Assembly: GCA_035356615.1 (NCBI GenBank)
Contig: DAOQSN010000015.1
Span: 1-64,000, forward strand
DNA: 64,000 nt
Source: JAKQDH01 sp029558835
GTDB taxonomy: Bacteria; Planctomycetota; Phycisphaerae; UBA1845
Direction of reading: 5' to 3'
In this document: piece by piece, positions 16,937-24,893 of the stretch
Layout of the letters: each line of letters starts with the position of its first letter
How positions within the stretch are numbered: the stretch's first letter is position 1
Made by a program: the position numbers and the translations under genes
Notes under the pieces: generated by a model
What the model saw: the letters and a program-made list of their open reading frames with translations, nothing else
Databases searched by the model: none
What the model was told of the DNA's origin: nothing

Positions 16937-17076
16937 AAGCAGGTGAGCACCGACCCGCGCCGGGGGGAAGCCGTGAGCTACGCCGGTTCGGTCGGCAACG
17001 CCGGCCAGCTTGGCCGCCGGGATTGATGGACGCGGCGGCGCTCGCCGGCACGAGGTACTGTTTCAGGAGCAGGAAC

Positions 17077-18231
17077 ATGGGTTCACTGCACATTGACCGT
17101 CTGCTGGAGACGGTAATCAAGCAAGGGGCGACGGACCTGCACCTGACGGTGGGTCAGCCGCCGGTGATCCGGCTGCACGGTCACCTGCGTCGTCTGGAGA
17201 CCAAGACGCTGACTCCCGACGACACCGTGGCCCTGATGAAGGCGATCACGCCGGAGCGCAACCAGCAGGAGTTGCAGGAGGAAGGCGGGACCGACTTCGG
17301 GTTTGCCTTCGGCGACCAGGGGCGGTTCCGGGTGGCGGTGTTCAAGCAGAAGGGGGCGGTGGCCGTCGTTCTGCGGTTGATCCCCTACAAGATCCTGACC
17401 TTTGAGGAGATCGGGCTGCCGCGCATCTGCCGGGCGTTGTGCCGGCGACCGCGGGGTATCTTCATGGTCACCGGTCCGACCGGGTCGGGGAAGACGACGA
17501 CGCTGGCGACGATGCTGGACTACATCAACACGAATTTTGACCGGCACATCGTCTCGGTGGAGGACCCGATCGAGTACTACCACAACCACAAGAAGTCGAT
17601 CTTCAACCAGCGCGAGGTCGGGGTGGACGTGCCGAGTTTCTCGGAGGCGCTGCGGCGCGTGCTGCGGCAGGACCCCGACGTCATCCTGGTGGGCGAGCTG
17701 CGTGACCTGGAGACGATGGAGTCGGCCATCCGGGCCGCCGAGACCGGGCACCTGGTCTTCTCCACCGTGCACACCACCGGGTGTCAGGGCACCGTGAACC
17801 GGATCATCGACGCGTTCCCCACGAACCAGCAGGAGCAGATCCGGGTGCAGCTTTCCACGAACCTGATTGCGGTGCTCTCGCAGGCCCTGATGCCGCGGAT
17901 TCCCAAGGGGCTGGTGGCCGCGTACGAGTTCATGGTGGTGACCCCGGCGATTTCCAACCTCATCCGCGAGAACAAGACCTACCGTATCGACTCGGCCATC
18001 CAGACGGGCAAGAAGTACGGCATGCAGTTGCTGGACGAGCACTTGTGGGCCCTGTATCTGAAGAACCTCATCAGTGCTGCGGACGCGATCGACCGCTCCC
18101 GCCAGCCGGGCGTGATGCAGGACAAGATCGACGCCCACCGGCGTGGGCTGGAGATGGCCAAGAAGGCCGAGAAGAAGGAAGGCGAGCCCGAAGAGGAAGA
18201 CGTCAGCGAGATTGACACCCTGCGGACATGA
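17077..18231 (+). CDS. pilT: PilT-type retraction ATPase
   Basis: 384 residues from the ATG at 17077 (AGGAGC upstream). The frame is open further upstream but that part is translated repeat. It starts directly with the PilT-like N domain (HIDRLLETVIKQGATDLHLTVGQPP), lacks the MshEN domain, and has Walker A GPTGSGKT near 136, Walker B VILVGELRDLE and the His box HLVFSTVHT, without the CxxC zinc site. It ends in a Lys/Glu-rich tail. PilT ATPases disassemble type IV pili. The gene overlaps the next ATPase gene by 4 bases (ATGA). Its presence points to a pilus-like system, or to a secretion system with retraction, rather than plain type II secretion. Confidence 0.93.
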   Translation: MGSLHIDRLLETVIKQGATDLHLTVGQPPVIRLHGHLRRLETKTLTPDDTVALMKAITPERNQQELQEEGGTDFGFAFGDQGRFRVAVFKQKGAVAVVLRLIPYKILTFEEIGLPRICRALCRRPRGIFMVTGPTGSGKTTTLATMLDYINTNFDRHIVSVEDPIEYYHNHKKSIFNQREVGVDVPSFSEALRRVLRQDPDVILVGELRDLETMESAIRAAETGHLVFSTVHTTGCQGTVNRIIDAFPTNQQEQIRVQLSTNLIAVLSQALMPRIPKGLVAAYEFMVVTPAISNLIRENKTYRIDSAIQTGKKYGMQLLDEHLWALYLKNLISAADAIDRSRQPGVMQDKIDAHRRGLEMAKKAEKKEGEPEEEDVSEIDTLRT

Positions 18232-20093
18232 ACGAATCCCCCACGAACAAGGGACAGTCAGGCGCGCCGGCGGCCAAGCCCGGCAGCGCGACCCCATCCG
18301 GCGCCGGACCGCCGGCGGCACGCGGTGAGCCCCGCGGCGAAGCACGTGGTGCGCGCAAGATGCCCCCCGTGGAGCAACTCCGCGGGCGACAGCTCGGGCG
18401 CATCCTCATCAAGATGGGCAAGCTGCGTCGGCAGGAGGTCCAGCAGGCCCTCGACATTCAGAAGGAGCGCCGCGGGCCCCTGGGCAAGATTCTCGTCGAG
18501 TTGGGGCACATCAACGAGGAGGACCTGCAAGTCGCCCTGGCGGCTCAGTGCGGCATGGAAATGGTCGACCTGGCCAAGCTGGACGCCTCCCCCGAGGCCA
18601 TCGCCATGCTCACCGCCCAGATGGCCAACACCTACCAGGTAGTCCCCTTCGAGTACAACAAGGAACGTCACGAGCTTTCCGTCGCCCTGGGCAGCCCCGA
18701 TAACTTCCTGGCCACCGACGACCTCAAGACCCTGCTGGGCTGTAACATCAAGGCGTTCCTTTGCGGCCAGAAGCAGTTGCAGACCGCCCTGGAACGTTTC
18801 TACCCCGAGGGGGAACAGGAGTCGATTACCGGACTGATCAACGAGTTGAGCGACGATGCGGACTTGGCCGCCTTTCAGGACCGCGGGGACAGCATCGACC
18901 TGGCGGAACTGAAGGAGATGGCCGAGCTCAACCCGGTCAAGAAGCTGCTCAACCTGGTGCTCCTGCAAGCCATCAAGGACAAGGCCAGCGACATCCATTT
19001 CGAGCCGTTCGAGGACGAGTTCAAGATGCGCTACCGCATCGACGGGGTGCTCTACGAGATGGTCCCCCCGCCGCGGTACGTGTCGCTGGCCATCGCCTCC
19101 CGCATCAAGGTCATGTCCAACCTGGACATTTCCGAGCGCCGGATGCCCCAGGACGGGCGTATTCAGTTGCAGTTGCGGGGCGCCCCGATCGACCTGCGGG
19201 TGGCCGTCCTGCCCACCATGTTCGGCGAGAGCGTCGTGCTCCGCGTGCTGGACCGCAGCAACGTCCAGCTCAGCTTGGACAAGATCGGCCTGCGGGACGA
19301 CGACCTGGCCACCTTCCGCCAGCTTATTAAGAAGCCCAACGGAATCATCGTGAACACCGGTCCGACCGGGTGCGGCAAGACGACCACCCTGTACGCCGCC
19401 CTGACCGAGCTGAACGACCCGGGGGTGAAGATCCTGACCGCGGAGGACCCGGTCGAGTACGACATCGACGGGCTGGTCCAGGTCCAGATCCGTCCGGACG
19501 TGGGTCTGACCTTCGCCCGGGCGCTGCGGAGCTTCTTGCGGCAGGACCCGGACATCATCCTGGTGGGGGAGACCCGCGACCAGGAGACGGCCCAGATTGC
19601 CGTCCAGGCGTCGTTGACGGGACACCTGGTTTTTACGACTCTGCATACGAACGACGCTCCTTCGTCCATTGCCCGACTCCTGGACATGGGGCTGGAGCCG
19701 TTTCTCATCACCGCGACGCTGGAGGCGATCGTGGCCCAGCGGCTGGTACGCCGGATTTGTGTCAACTGCAAGGCGGAGCACAAGCCGACGGAGGAGCAAC
19801 TCATGCGGGTGAGCCTGCGACCCGAGGACGTCGGGGACCGGGTGTTCTACTACGGCAAGGGCTGCGACTACTGCAACCAGACGGGTTACCGCGGGCGGGT
19901 CGGCATCTTCGAATTCATGGTGCTGGACGATGCGTTGCGGGAGTTGATTATGCGGCGGGGGTCCTCCTCGGTGCTGCGTCGGGAGGCCATCAAGCGCGGC
20001 ATGCGGACGTTGAGACAGTCGGGTCTGCTGTCGGTATACGACGGCATCACGACGCTGGACGAGATCGGGGGCACGACGATCGAGGAAGGGTAG
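18228..20093 (+). CDS. gspE: Second GspE/PilB-type ATPase
   Basis: 621 residues. A ~45-residue Pro/Ala/Gly-rich N-terminal tail precedes an MshEN domain (RQLGRILIKMGKLRRQEV, GKILVELGHINEEDL). The catalytic domain has Walker A GPTGCGKT at 378-385, Walker B IILVGETRDQE, HLVFTTLHTND, and the zinc site CVNC then CDYC. All motifs are intact, so it is probably active alongside the ATPase at 15081. Start codon overlaps the pilT stop, and the platform protein follows after 141 bases. Two assembly ATPases with one platform gene is uncommon; MshEN domains can bind cyclic di-GMP, so the pair may respond to different signals (inference). Confidence 0.92.
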   Translation: MNESPTNKGQSGAPAAKPGSATPSGAGPPAARGEPRGEARGARKMPPVEQLRGRQLGRILIKMGKLRRQEVQQALDIQKERRGPLGKILVELGHINEEDLQVALAAQCGMEMVDLAKLDASPEAIAMLTAQMANTYQVVPFEYNKERHELSVALGSPDNFLATDDLKTLLGCNIKAFLCGQKQLQTALERFYPEGEQESITGLINELSDDADLAAFQDRGDSIDLAELKEMAELNPVKKLLNLVLLQAIKDKASDIHFEPFEDEFKMRYRIDGVLYEMVPPPRYVSLAIASRIKVMSNLDISERRMPQDGRIQLQLRGAPIDLRVAVLPTMFGESVVLRVLDRSNVQLSLDKIGLRDDDLATFRQLIKKPNGIIVNTGPTGCGKTTTLYAALTELNDPGVKILTAEDPVEYDIDGLVQVQIRPDVGLTFARALRSFLRQDPDIILVGETRDQETAQIAVQASLTGHLVFTTLHTNDAPSSIARLLDMGLEPFLITATLEAIVAQRLVRRICVNCKAEHKPTEEQLMRVSLRPEDVGDRVFYYGKGCDYCNQTGYRGRVGIFEFMVLDDALRELIMRRGSSSVLRREAIKRGMRTLRQSGLLSVYDGITTLDEIGGTTIEEG

Positions 20094-20234
20094 GAGCCGA
20101 CCGAGGCGTCGCGGGCTCAGGACGGGCGGACGACCGGGGGCGGTCGCTGGCCGGGCCCGAGGGGACGGAATGGGAACCCAGCCGACCGCTGTACGCGACG
20201 GCGGCGGGGGCCGGTTTGCGGGAGGAACAGCGCG

Positions 20235-21482
20235 ATGCCCACGTTTGTCTACGAGGCCATGAACCAGGCGGGCCAGGCGGTCAAGGACGAGGTGGAAGCC
20301 CTCTCCAGCGACGACGCGCTCGCCAAGATTCGCAACCTGGGCTACTTCCCGACGCGCATCCGGGAGAAGGGCGGCGCGAAGGCGAAGGCCGCGACCGGCA
20401 AGCGGAAGGGGCGGGGAGGCACCTTCGGACGCGTCCGGGTCAAGGCCATTACCTCCTTCACCCGTCAGCTCTCCACCCTGCAGGACGCCGGGCTGCCGAT
20501 CCTGCGCAGCCTGACCATTCTGGAAGAGCAGCAGAAGCCCGGCGGGCTCAAGAACGTCCTGCGGGGCGTCATTGAGGACATCGAAGGCGGGGCCACCCTC
20601 TCCGAGGCATTCGCCAAGCACCCTAAGGCCTTTACACGCCTGTACGTAAACATGGTGGCGGCCGGGGAAACCGGAGGCGTGCTCGACGTGATTCTGGACC
20701 GTCTGGCCGACTTCATGGAGAAGGCCCAGCGGCTGAAACGCAAGATCATGGGCGCGATGGTGTACCCGATCGTGGTGATCCTGTTTGCCGTGGGCATCGT
20801 CAGCGGCATCATGATCGTGGTCATCCCCAAGTTCAAGACGATCTTCCAGGACTTCGACACGAAGCTACCGGCGATCACGGTCTTCCTGATCACCATGTCG
20901 GACTGGTTCGTCCACGGCAAGCCGTTGCCGGGCTGGACGTTCCTGCTGTTCGGCCCGGTGATCCTGTATCTGCTGTTCAAGCTGATCCGCAGTTCGCCGA
21001 GCGGACGCTACGTGACGGACTTCGTCGGGCTCAAGCTGCCCATCTTCGGCAAGCTGATTCAGAAGAGCGCCATCACGCGCTTCACACGCACCCTGGGAAC
21101 GCTCATCGCGGCGGGCGTACCCATCCTGGAGGCGATCCTGATTACGAAGGAGACGGCCGGCAACGAGGTCTACTCCCGGGCCATGCAGGCCGTCCATGAC
21201 TCGATCCGCGAGGGCGAGAGCTTCGCCAACCCGCTGCGGGCCACCAAGACCTGCGACGGGCTGGTGGTCAACATGATCGACGTCGGCGAGGAAACCGGCG
21301 AACTCGACAAGATGCTCATGAAGATCGCGGACAACTACGACGAGGAGCTGGACGTGGCCGTCGCCAGTCTGGTCTCCCTGCTGGAGCCGTTGATGGTCGT
21401 GTGCCTGGGCGCCATCGTCGGCTTCATCGTCATCGCGCTCTTCATGCCGTTGGTGAGCCTGATCGAGTCGGTGCAGAAGTAA
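20235..21482 (+). CDS. gspF: GspF/PilC inner-membrane platform protein
   Basis: 415 residues with the duplicated T2SSF domain. The N-terminal TFVYEAMNQAGQAVKDEVEA is typical. Domain 1 covers about 70-195 (FTRQLSTLQDAGLPILRSL, AGETGGVLDVIL) and ends in the helix YPIVVILFAVGIVSGIMIVV. Domain 2 covers about 270-410 (FTRTLGTLIAAGVPILEAI, VGEETGELDKML), with membrane helices near 235 and 390. It couples the cytoplasmic ATPases to pilin assembly. GGGAGGA nine bases upstream supports the ATG. It is the only such gene in the window, so both GspE-type ATPases may share it. Confidence 0.93.
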   Translation: MPTFVYEAMNQAGQAVKDEVEALSSDDALAKIRNLGYFPTRIREKGGAKAKAATGKRKGRGGTFGRVRVKAITSFTRQLSTLQDAGLPILRSLTILEEQQKPGGLKNVLRGVIEDIEGGATLSEAFAKHPKAFTRLYVNMVAAGETGGVLDVILDRLADFMEKAQRLKRKIMGAMVYPIVVILFAVGIVSGIMIVVIPKFKTIFQDFDTKLPAITVFLITMSDWFVHGKPLPGWTFLLFGPVILYLLFKLIRSSPSGRYVTDFVGLKLPIFGKLIQKSAITRFTRTLGTLIAAGVPILEAILITKETAGNEVYSRAMQAVHDSIREGESFANPLRATKTCDGLVVNMIDVGEETGELDKMLMKIADNYDEELDVAVASLVSLLEPLMVVCLGAIVGFIVIALFMPLVSLIESVQK

Positions 21483-21656
21483 GTCGACGGCCCGTGGCCG
21501 ACGCAGGCGGCGCCGAACCCGGCCCGCCGCCCCCGGCAGTGACGGACCGCAAGACCGTCGGCGAACAGTTGGCAGACTCCCCCCGCCCACGCGTCGCGCA
21601 GGCAGTGGGCCTGGGGCGGGGGGTTCTTCCGCGACCGGAACGCGAGGACGGTTACG

Positions 21657-22703
21657 ATGAACAGCGTCAGAGCCCACCCCGGCCAACGGGGCTTCACCCT
21701 GGTCGAGATCCTGGTGGTGGTTTCCATCATCATCCTCCTGGTGGCCTTGATGGTACCGGCCTTCTCCGTAGTGCGTACCCGGGCCCGGGTGACGCAGACC
21801 GCCAGCCAGATCAGCTCGCTGGAAAGCGGGTTGGAGGCCTTCCGGGGGGAACAGGCACTCGGGTCAATCTACCCGCCGTCGCGCAGCGACTTCGCCGAAG
21901 ACCGGCAGAAAATCGCCGACCCGAATGAGCGCACCTCCGCCCCGAACGAACCCAACGTCAAGGTCACCGGCGCGCACCTGCTGCTGATGGCCATGCTCGG
22001 GGCGGATCTGCTGGGCACGCCGGGCTTCAAGGACCTCGACTACGACCAGATCTGGGCGGACGACACCCACGCGGCCGCGGGCGGACTCCACGAGCTCGAC
22101 CAGACCACGGGCGCGCCCAAGCAGCCGCGCTACGGCGGGGCCGGCTACGTCGGCGACAAGATGACCGCTTCCGTCCGCACCCTCCAGCAGTTGCAGGAGA
22201 AGGCGGTGGTGGCGGCCGGCGGCATGCCGCAACAGATCGACGCCTTAACCCTGAAGCAGCGGCTCTTCGTGGACCCGTGGGAACACCCGATCCTCTACTA
22301 CCGGGCCAACCCGGCCGCCATGAACATGGTCGGCGTCGCCGCCAACCACGATGCCCCCGGGATTTACAAGCAGCAGGACAACGCGCTGATTGCCGGCTTC
22401 AGCGCCGGCGGGACATACCAGTGCGACGGCATCGACTTCGGTGGACGGGCGCTGGGCGCGACGGCCAGGCACGGCATCTCGGTGACCGCGTATCCGAGCA
22501 CGCCGGTCATTCCGCCCTCCGGCGATAACGAAGTGTTGGAGAATGCGGCGTTCGTGGATTCCTTCACCCGGTTCATTCTCGACGGGTCGGTGCAGGCACG
22601 CTATACGCCGGTGCGGAAGGATACGTATCTGCTCATCAGCGCCGGGCCCGATGCCGTCTACGGCACGTCCGACGATGTCACCAACTGGGAAGCGCATGAG
22701 TAG
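21657..22703 (+). CDS. Prepilin-like protein 1 (GspG-like N-terminus)
   Basis: 348 residues. Class III prepilin leader MNSVRAHPGQRG followed by FTLVEILVVVSIIILLVALMVPAF: cleavage after Gly12, Phe at +1 and Glu at +5, with the hydrophobic helix that packs into the filament core. The outer domain is larger than major pseudopilins (about 130-150 residues), so this is probably a minor or specialised pilin. GAGGA lies eight bases before the ATG. Its stop overlaps the next gene's start (ATGAGTAG), indicating coupling. Processing needs a prepilin peptidase encoded elsewhere. The class is confident; its position in the filament is not. Confidence 0.88.
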   Translation: MNSVRAHPGQRGFTLVEILVVVSIIILLVALMVPAFSVVRTRARVTQTASQISSLESGLEAFRGEQALGSIYPPSRSDFAEDRQKIADPNERTSAPNEPNVKVTGAHLLLMAMLGADLLGTPGFKDLDYDQIWADDTHAAAGGLHELDQTTGAPKQPRYGGAGYVGDKMTASVRTLQQLQEKAVVAAGGMPQQIDALTLKQRLFVDPWEHPILYYRANPAAMNMVGVAANHDAPGIYKQQDNALIAGFSAGGTYQCDGIDFGGRALGATARHGISVTAYPSTPVIPPSGDNEVLENAAFVDSFTRFILDGSVQARYTPVRKDTYLLISAGPDAVYGTSDDVTNWEAHE

Positions 22704-23940
22704 CAAGATGGCTCCGAATCACGGAGAGAACATTCGCTCGGGTGCCCTGCCTTCACCCGCCCCGGGGTGGCCCAGGTCCTCCGGACCGCACCTGGTTAGC
22801 GTGGGTGCCATGCCCTCACCCGCCCCCGGCGGGGGTGGGCATGTGCCGCGGCTGGAGTGGCATGCTTACCCGCGACCGGTGTCGCGGGAGAGCCTGGCAC
22901 CCCGGCACCCCCGCACAGCCGGACGGCCCTTCGTCCGGCCTGCCCATGGACCCGCCTTCACCCTCATCGAGCTGCTCGTGGTCATGGGAATCATGGCCGT
23001 CCTCGCAGCGGCCGTCATCGTCGCGGGGACCACGCTGCTCACCAAGGCCAGGGTGCAGGCGACCGTGGCCACGCTGTCGCTGGTGCGCGACGCCGTCGAG
23101 GAGTTCAAGCGTGGGGAGGAGGCGGCCCCGACGATCACGCGAGCCCGCTGGGGCGAGCGCAGCGAGACCCACTCGGGGACATATGCGGACCGCTACGGGC
23201 TGTATCCGCCGGATGAACTGGACGCCTATACTGACCAGGGCTTGCCCGCGCCGGCCGGGGCGCCCCCCACGGCGAAGGCCTTGAAGCTGACACGCGGGTC
23301 GGCCGTCATTGAGCCGAGCGTGCAGCCGTACTACTCCAAGATGCAGTTTCGGACGGATTTGGCCCCGGACGCCCTCAGCGCGGAGCACCGGGACTTGGCC
23401 GCCCTGATCCTGACCATCGAACTGTACAGCGCGCCGGCGGCCGCCATCCTGGACCGCGTTCCTTCCCGGCACCGGAGCAATGGGGCGATCGACCCGGCCA
23501 CGGGGCTACCCACGCAGTATCTCGATATCGACCCCAACAGTGGGCCGGGCTTTCGGCCCGGGGTGGACCACCAGATCCGCTACATCCTCGACGACTGGGG
23601 AGTGCCCATCAGCTACCTGGCCCAGCGTGACTGGAATGCCGGGACGGGGGCGCCCATCAGGGAGTCCACCAACTACGCCGATAGCAACGCGTGGAACCAG
23701 GCCTCGACGGAGATGATCCGGCTTAACTCCGACCAGCCGATCATCATGTCCTACGGGCCCAACGGCAAAGAGCAGTGCACGCAGGCGTGGATGGGCGGTA
23801 CCGCCGACGCCTCGCTGGTGGCGGACTGGATGGGCCTGACCGTGAACCTCACCACGGCCGGCAAGATCGACCACCCGCTCAACGCGGACAACGTTTACGC
23901 GGACCCGGAACTGGCCAGCAAGCTCGCGCGGGGGCGCTAA
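22696..23940 (+). CDS. Prepilin-like protein 2, leader lengthened by a repeat
   Basis: 414 residues from the ATG at 22696, inside the end of the previous gene. The prepilin motif is clear (GPA|FTLIELLVVMGIMAVLAAAVIV, Phe at residue 88, Glu at +5), but the leader is 87 residues instead of the usual 6-30. Nucleotides 22740-22903 of that leader are family A repeat, read in frame. Either the long leader is tolerated, or translation starts at the in-frame GTG at 22879 inside the repeat, giving a normal 26-residue leader but lacking a Shine-Dalgarno. Cleavage would follow Ala rather than Gly. The outer domain is unrecognised. It sits between two other pilin-like genes. Confidence 0.82.
   Translation: MSSKMAPNHGENIRSGALPSPAPGWPRSSGPHLVSVGAMPSPAPGGGGHVPRLEWHAYPRPVSRESLAPRHPRTAGRPFVRPAHGPAFTLIELLVVMGIMAVLAAAVIVAGTTLLTKARVQATVATLSLVRDAVEEFKRGEEAAPTITRARWGERSETHSGTYADRYGLYPPDELDAYTDQGLPAPAGAPPTAKALKLTRGSAVIEPSVQPYYSKMQFRTDLAPDALSAEHRDLAALILTIELYSAPAAAILDRVPSRHRSNGAIDPATGLPTQYLDIDPNSGPGFRPGVDHQIRYILDDWGVPISYLAQRDWNAGTGAPIRESTNYADSNAWNQASTEMIRLNSDQPIIMSYGPNGKEQCTQAWMGGTADASLVADWMGLTVNLTTAGKIDHPLNADNVYADPELASKLARGR
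22740..22903 (-). repeat. Family A element (inverted) plus a partial copy, inside a prepilin leader
   Basis: A full inverted copy spans 22803-22903 (GGGTGCCATGC to CCTGGCACCCC, with GTGTCGCGGG/CCCGCGACC and the CACCCGCCCCCGGCGGGGGTG hairpin halves). A partial copy precedes it from 22740 (GGGTGCCCTGC and CACCCGCCCC). The whole block keeps the prepilin reading frame open. Confidence 0.8.
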
Positions 23941-23942
23941 CG

Positions 23943-24884
23943 GTGACACAGTGCCGGCACATTCTGACAGGCGGCAGGTCGCGGCGACCGACGGCGGCGC
24001 GGCCGCGACGCGTGCCACGCCCGGCGTTCACCCTGGCGGAAATGGTGGTGGTGATCGCGGTGATCCTGGTGCTGGCGGCGCTGGTGGCGCCGGCCGTGCG
24101 GGCGGTGTGGTCACAGCGGAACATCTCCACCGCGGAGAACACCATCCGGGGCGTCCTGATGACCACCCGACCGCGGGCGATGCAGACGGGGCTGGGCGGG
24201 GAAGCTGGCCTGTTCTTCATGGTCGATGCCGACGGCGTCCAGCGCATCTACACAATGGAGCGAGATCCTCTCGCCCAGAACGTGTTCAACATCCTTGCGG
24301 AGCGCGACTTTGCCCTCCCGGCGCCGATGCGCGTGGTGCCGCGGTACGCGGTGGACGCGGACACGACCAACCCCGCCGATGACCACGTGACCTTCAACGC
24401 GGCGGAACTGGCCAACAACGTGTTCCCCGGAACGACGGGCCCCGGCCTCAACGAGGCCCAGCGCCATCGCAACTTCTTCACGATGGTTTTCAACCACCAG
24501 GGACAACTGCGCGTCTGGCGCGAGGTGCTGATCCGCGATGGCGATGCCGACGGCAACGGGCGGGGCGATCGGACGGGCCTGGGCGTGGGTGACTGGGAAG
24601 GCCACCCGGAAGTCACGAAGTACAACCCGCTGACCGGCGCGGCCGCGGACATCGTCGATGCCAACGGCAGCCGCAAGACGGAGTTGAACCTGGTTACGGA
24701 CGCCGCGGGGGCGGCCATCAACCTCCCCTCCGTCGATGGGCTGCTGGTTTACGATGACGCGTTGTTCCTTGAGTTTTCGGAGCCCGGCGATCGGCGGGAC
24801 TACCTGCTGCGCGCGGGCGCGCCGTTCTACGTTAGCCGTCTTTCCGGCGCGGTGGTCAAAGGCCCCGCGGGCGAGAACCAGTAG
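23943..24884 (+). CDS. Prepilin-like protein 3
   Basis: 313 residues from the GTG at 23943, two bases after the previous stop. Upstream codons in the frame belong to the preceding gene. The 28-residue Arg-rich leader (MTQCRHILTGGRSRRP...RPA) is followed by FTLAEMVVVIAVILVLAALVAPAV, with Glu at +5 and Ala at -1. The outer domain has a DADGVQRIYTM segment and an Asp/Gly-rich loop (RDGDADGNGRGDRTG) that may bind calcium. Third in a row of five prepilin-like genes. Type IV pilin-like class is firm; specific role unknown. Confidence 0.87.
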   Translation: MTQCRHILTGGRSRRPTAARPRRVPRPAFTLAEMVVVIAVILVLAALVAPAVRAVWSQRNISTAENTIRGVLMTTRPRAMQTGLGGEAGLFFMVDADGVQRIYTMERDPLAQNVFNILAERDFALPAPMRVVPRYAVDADTTNPADDHVTFNAAELANNVFPGTTGPGLNEAQRHRNFFTMVFNHQGQLRVWREVLIRDGDADGNGRGDRTGLGVGDWEGHPEVTKYNPLTGAAADIVDANGSRKTELNLVTDAAGAAINLPSVDGLLVYDDALFLEFSEPGDRRDYLLRAGAPFYVSRLSGAVVKGPAGENQ

Positions 24885-24893
24885 GGGGCAGGC

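Noticed and set aside
14832..17120. 762-residue minus-strand frame opposite the first ATPase gene
   Set aside because: Antisense shadow of a gene with intact Walker and zinc motifs; no domain or ribosome binding site.
18258..20621. 787-residue minus-strand open frame opposite the second ATPase and platform genes
   Set aside because: It is the complement of two clearly conserved genes, is rich in Leu/His/Arg/Gln as expected of GC-rich antisense frames, and has no recognisable domain.
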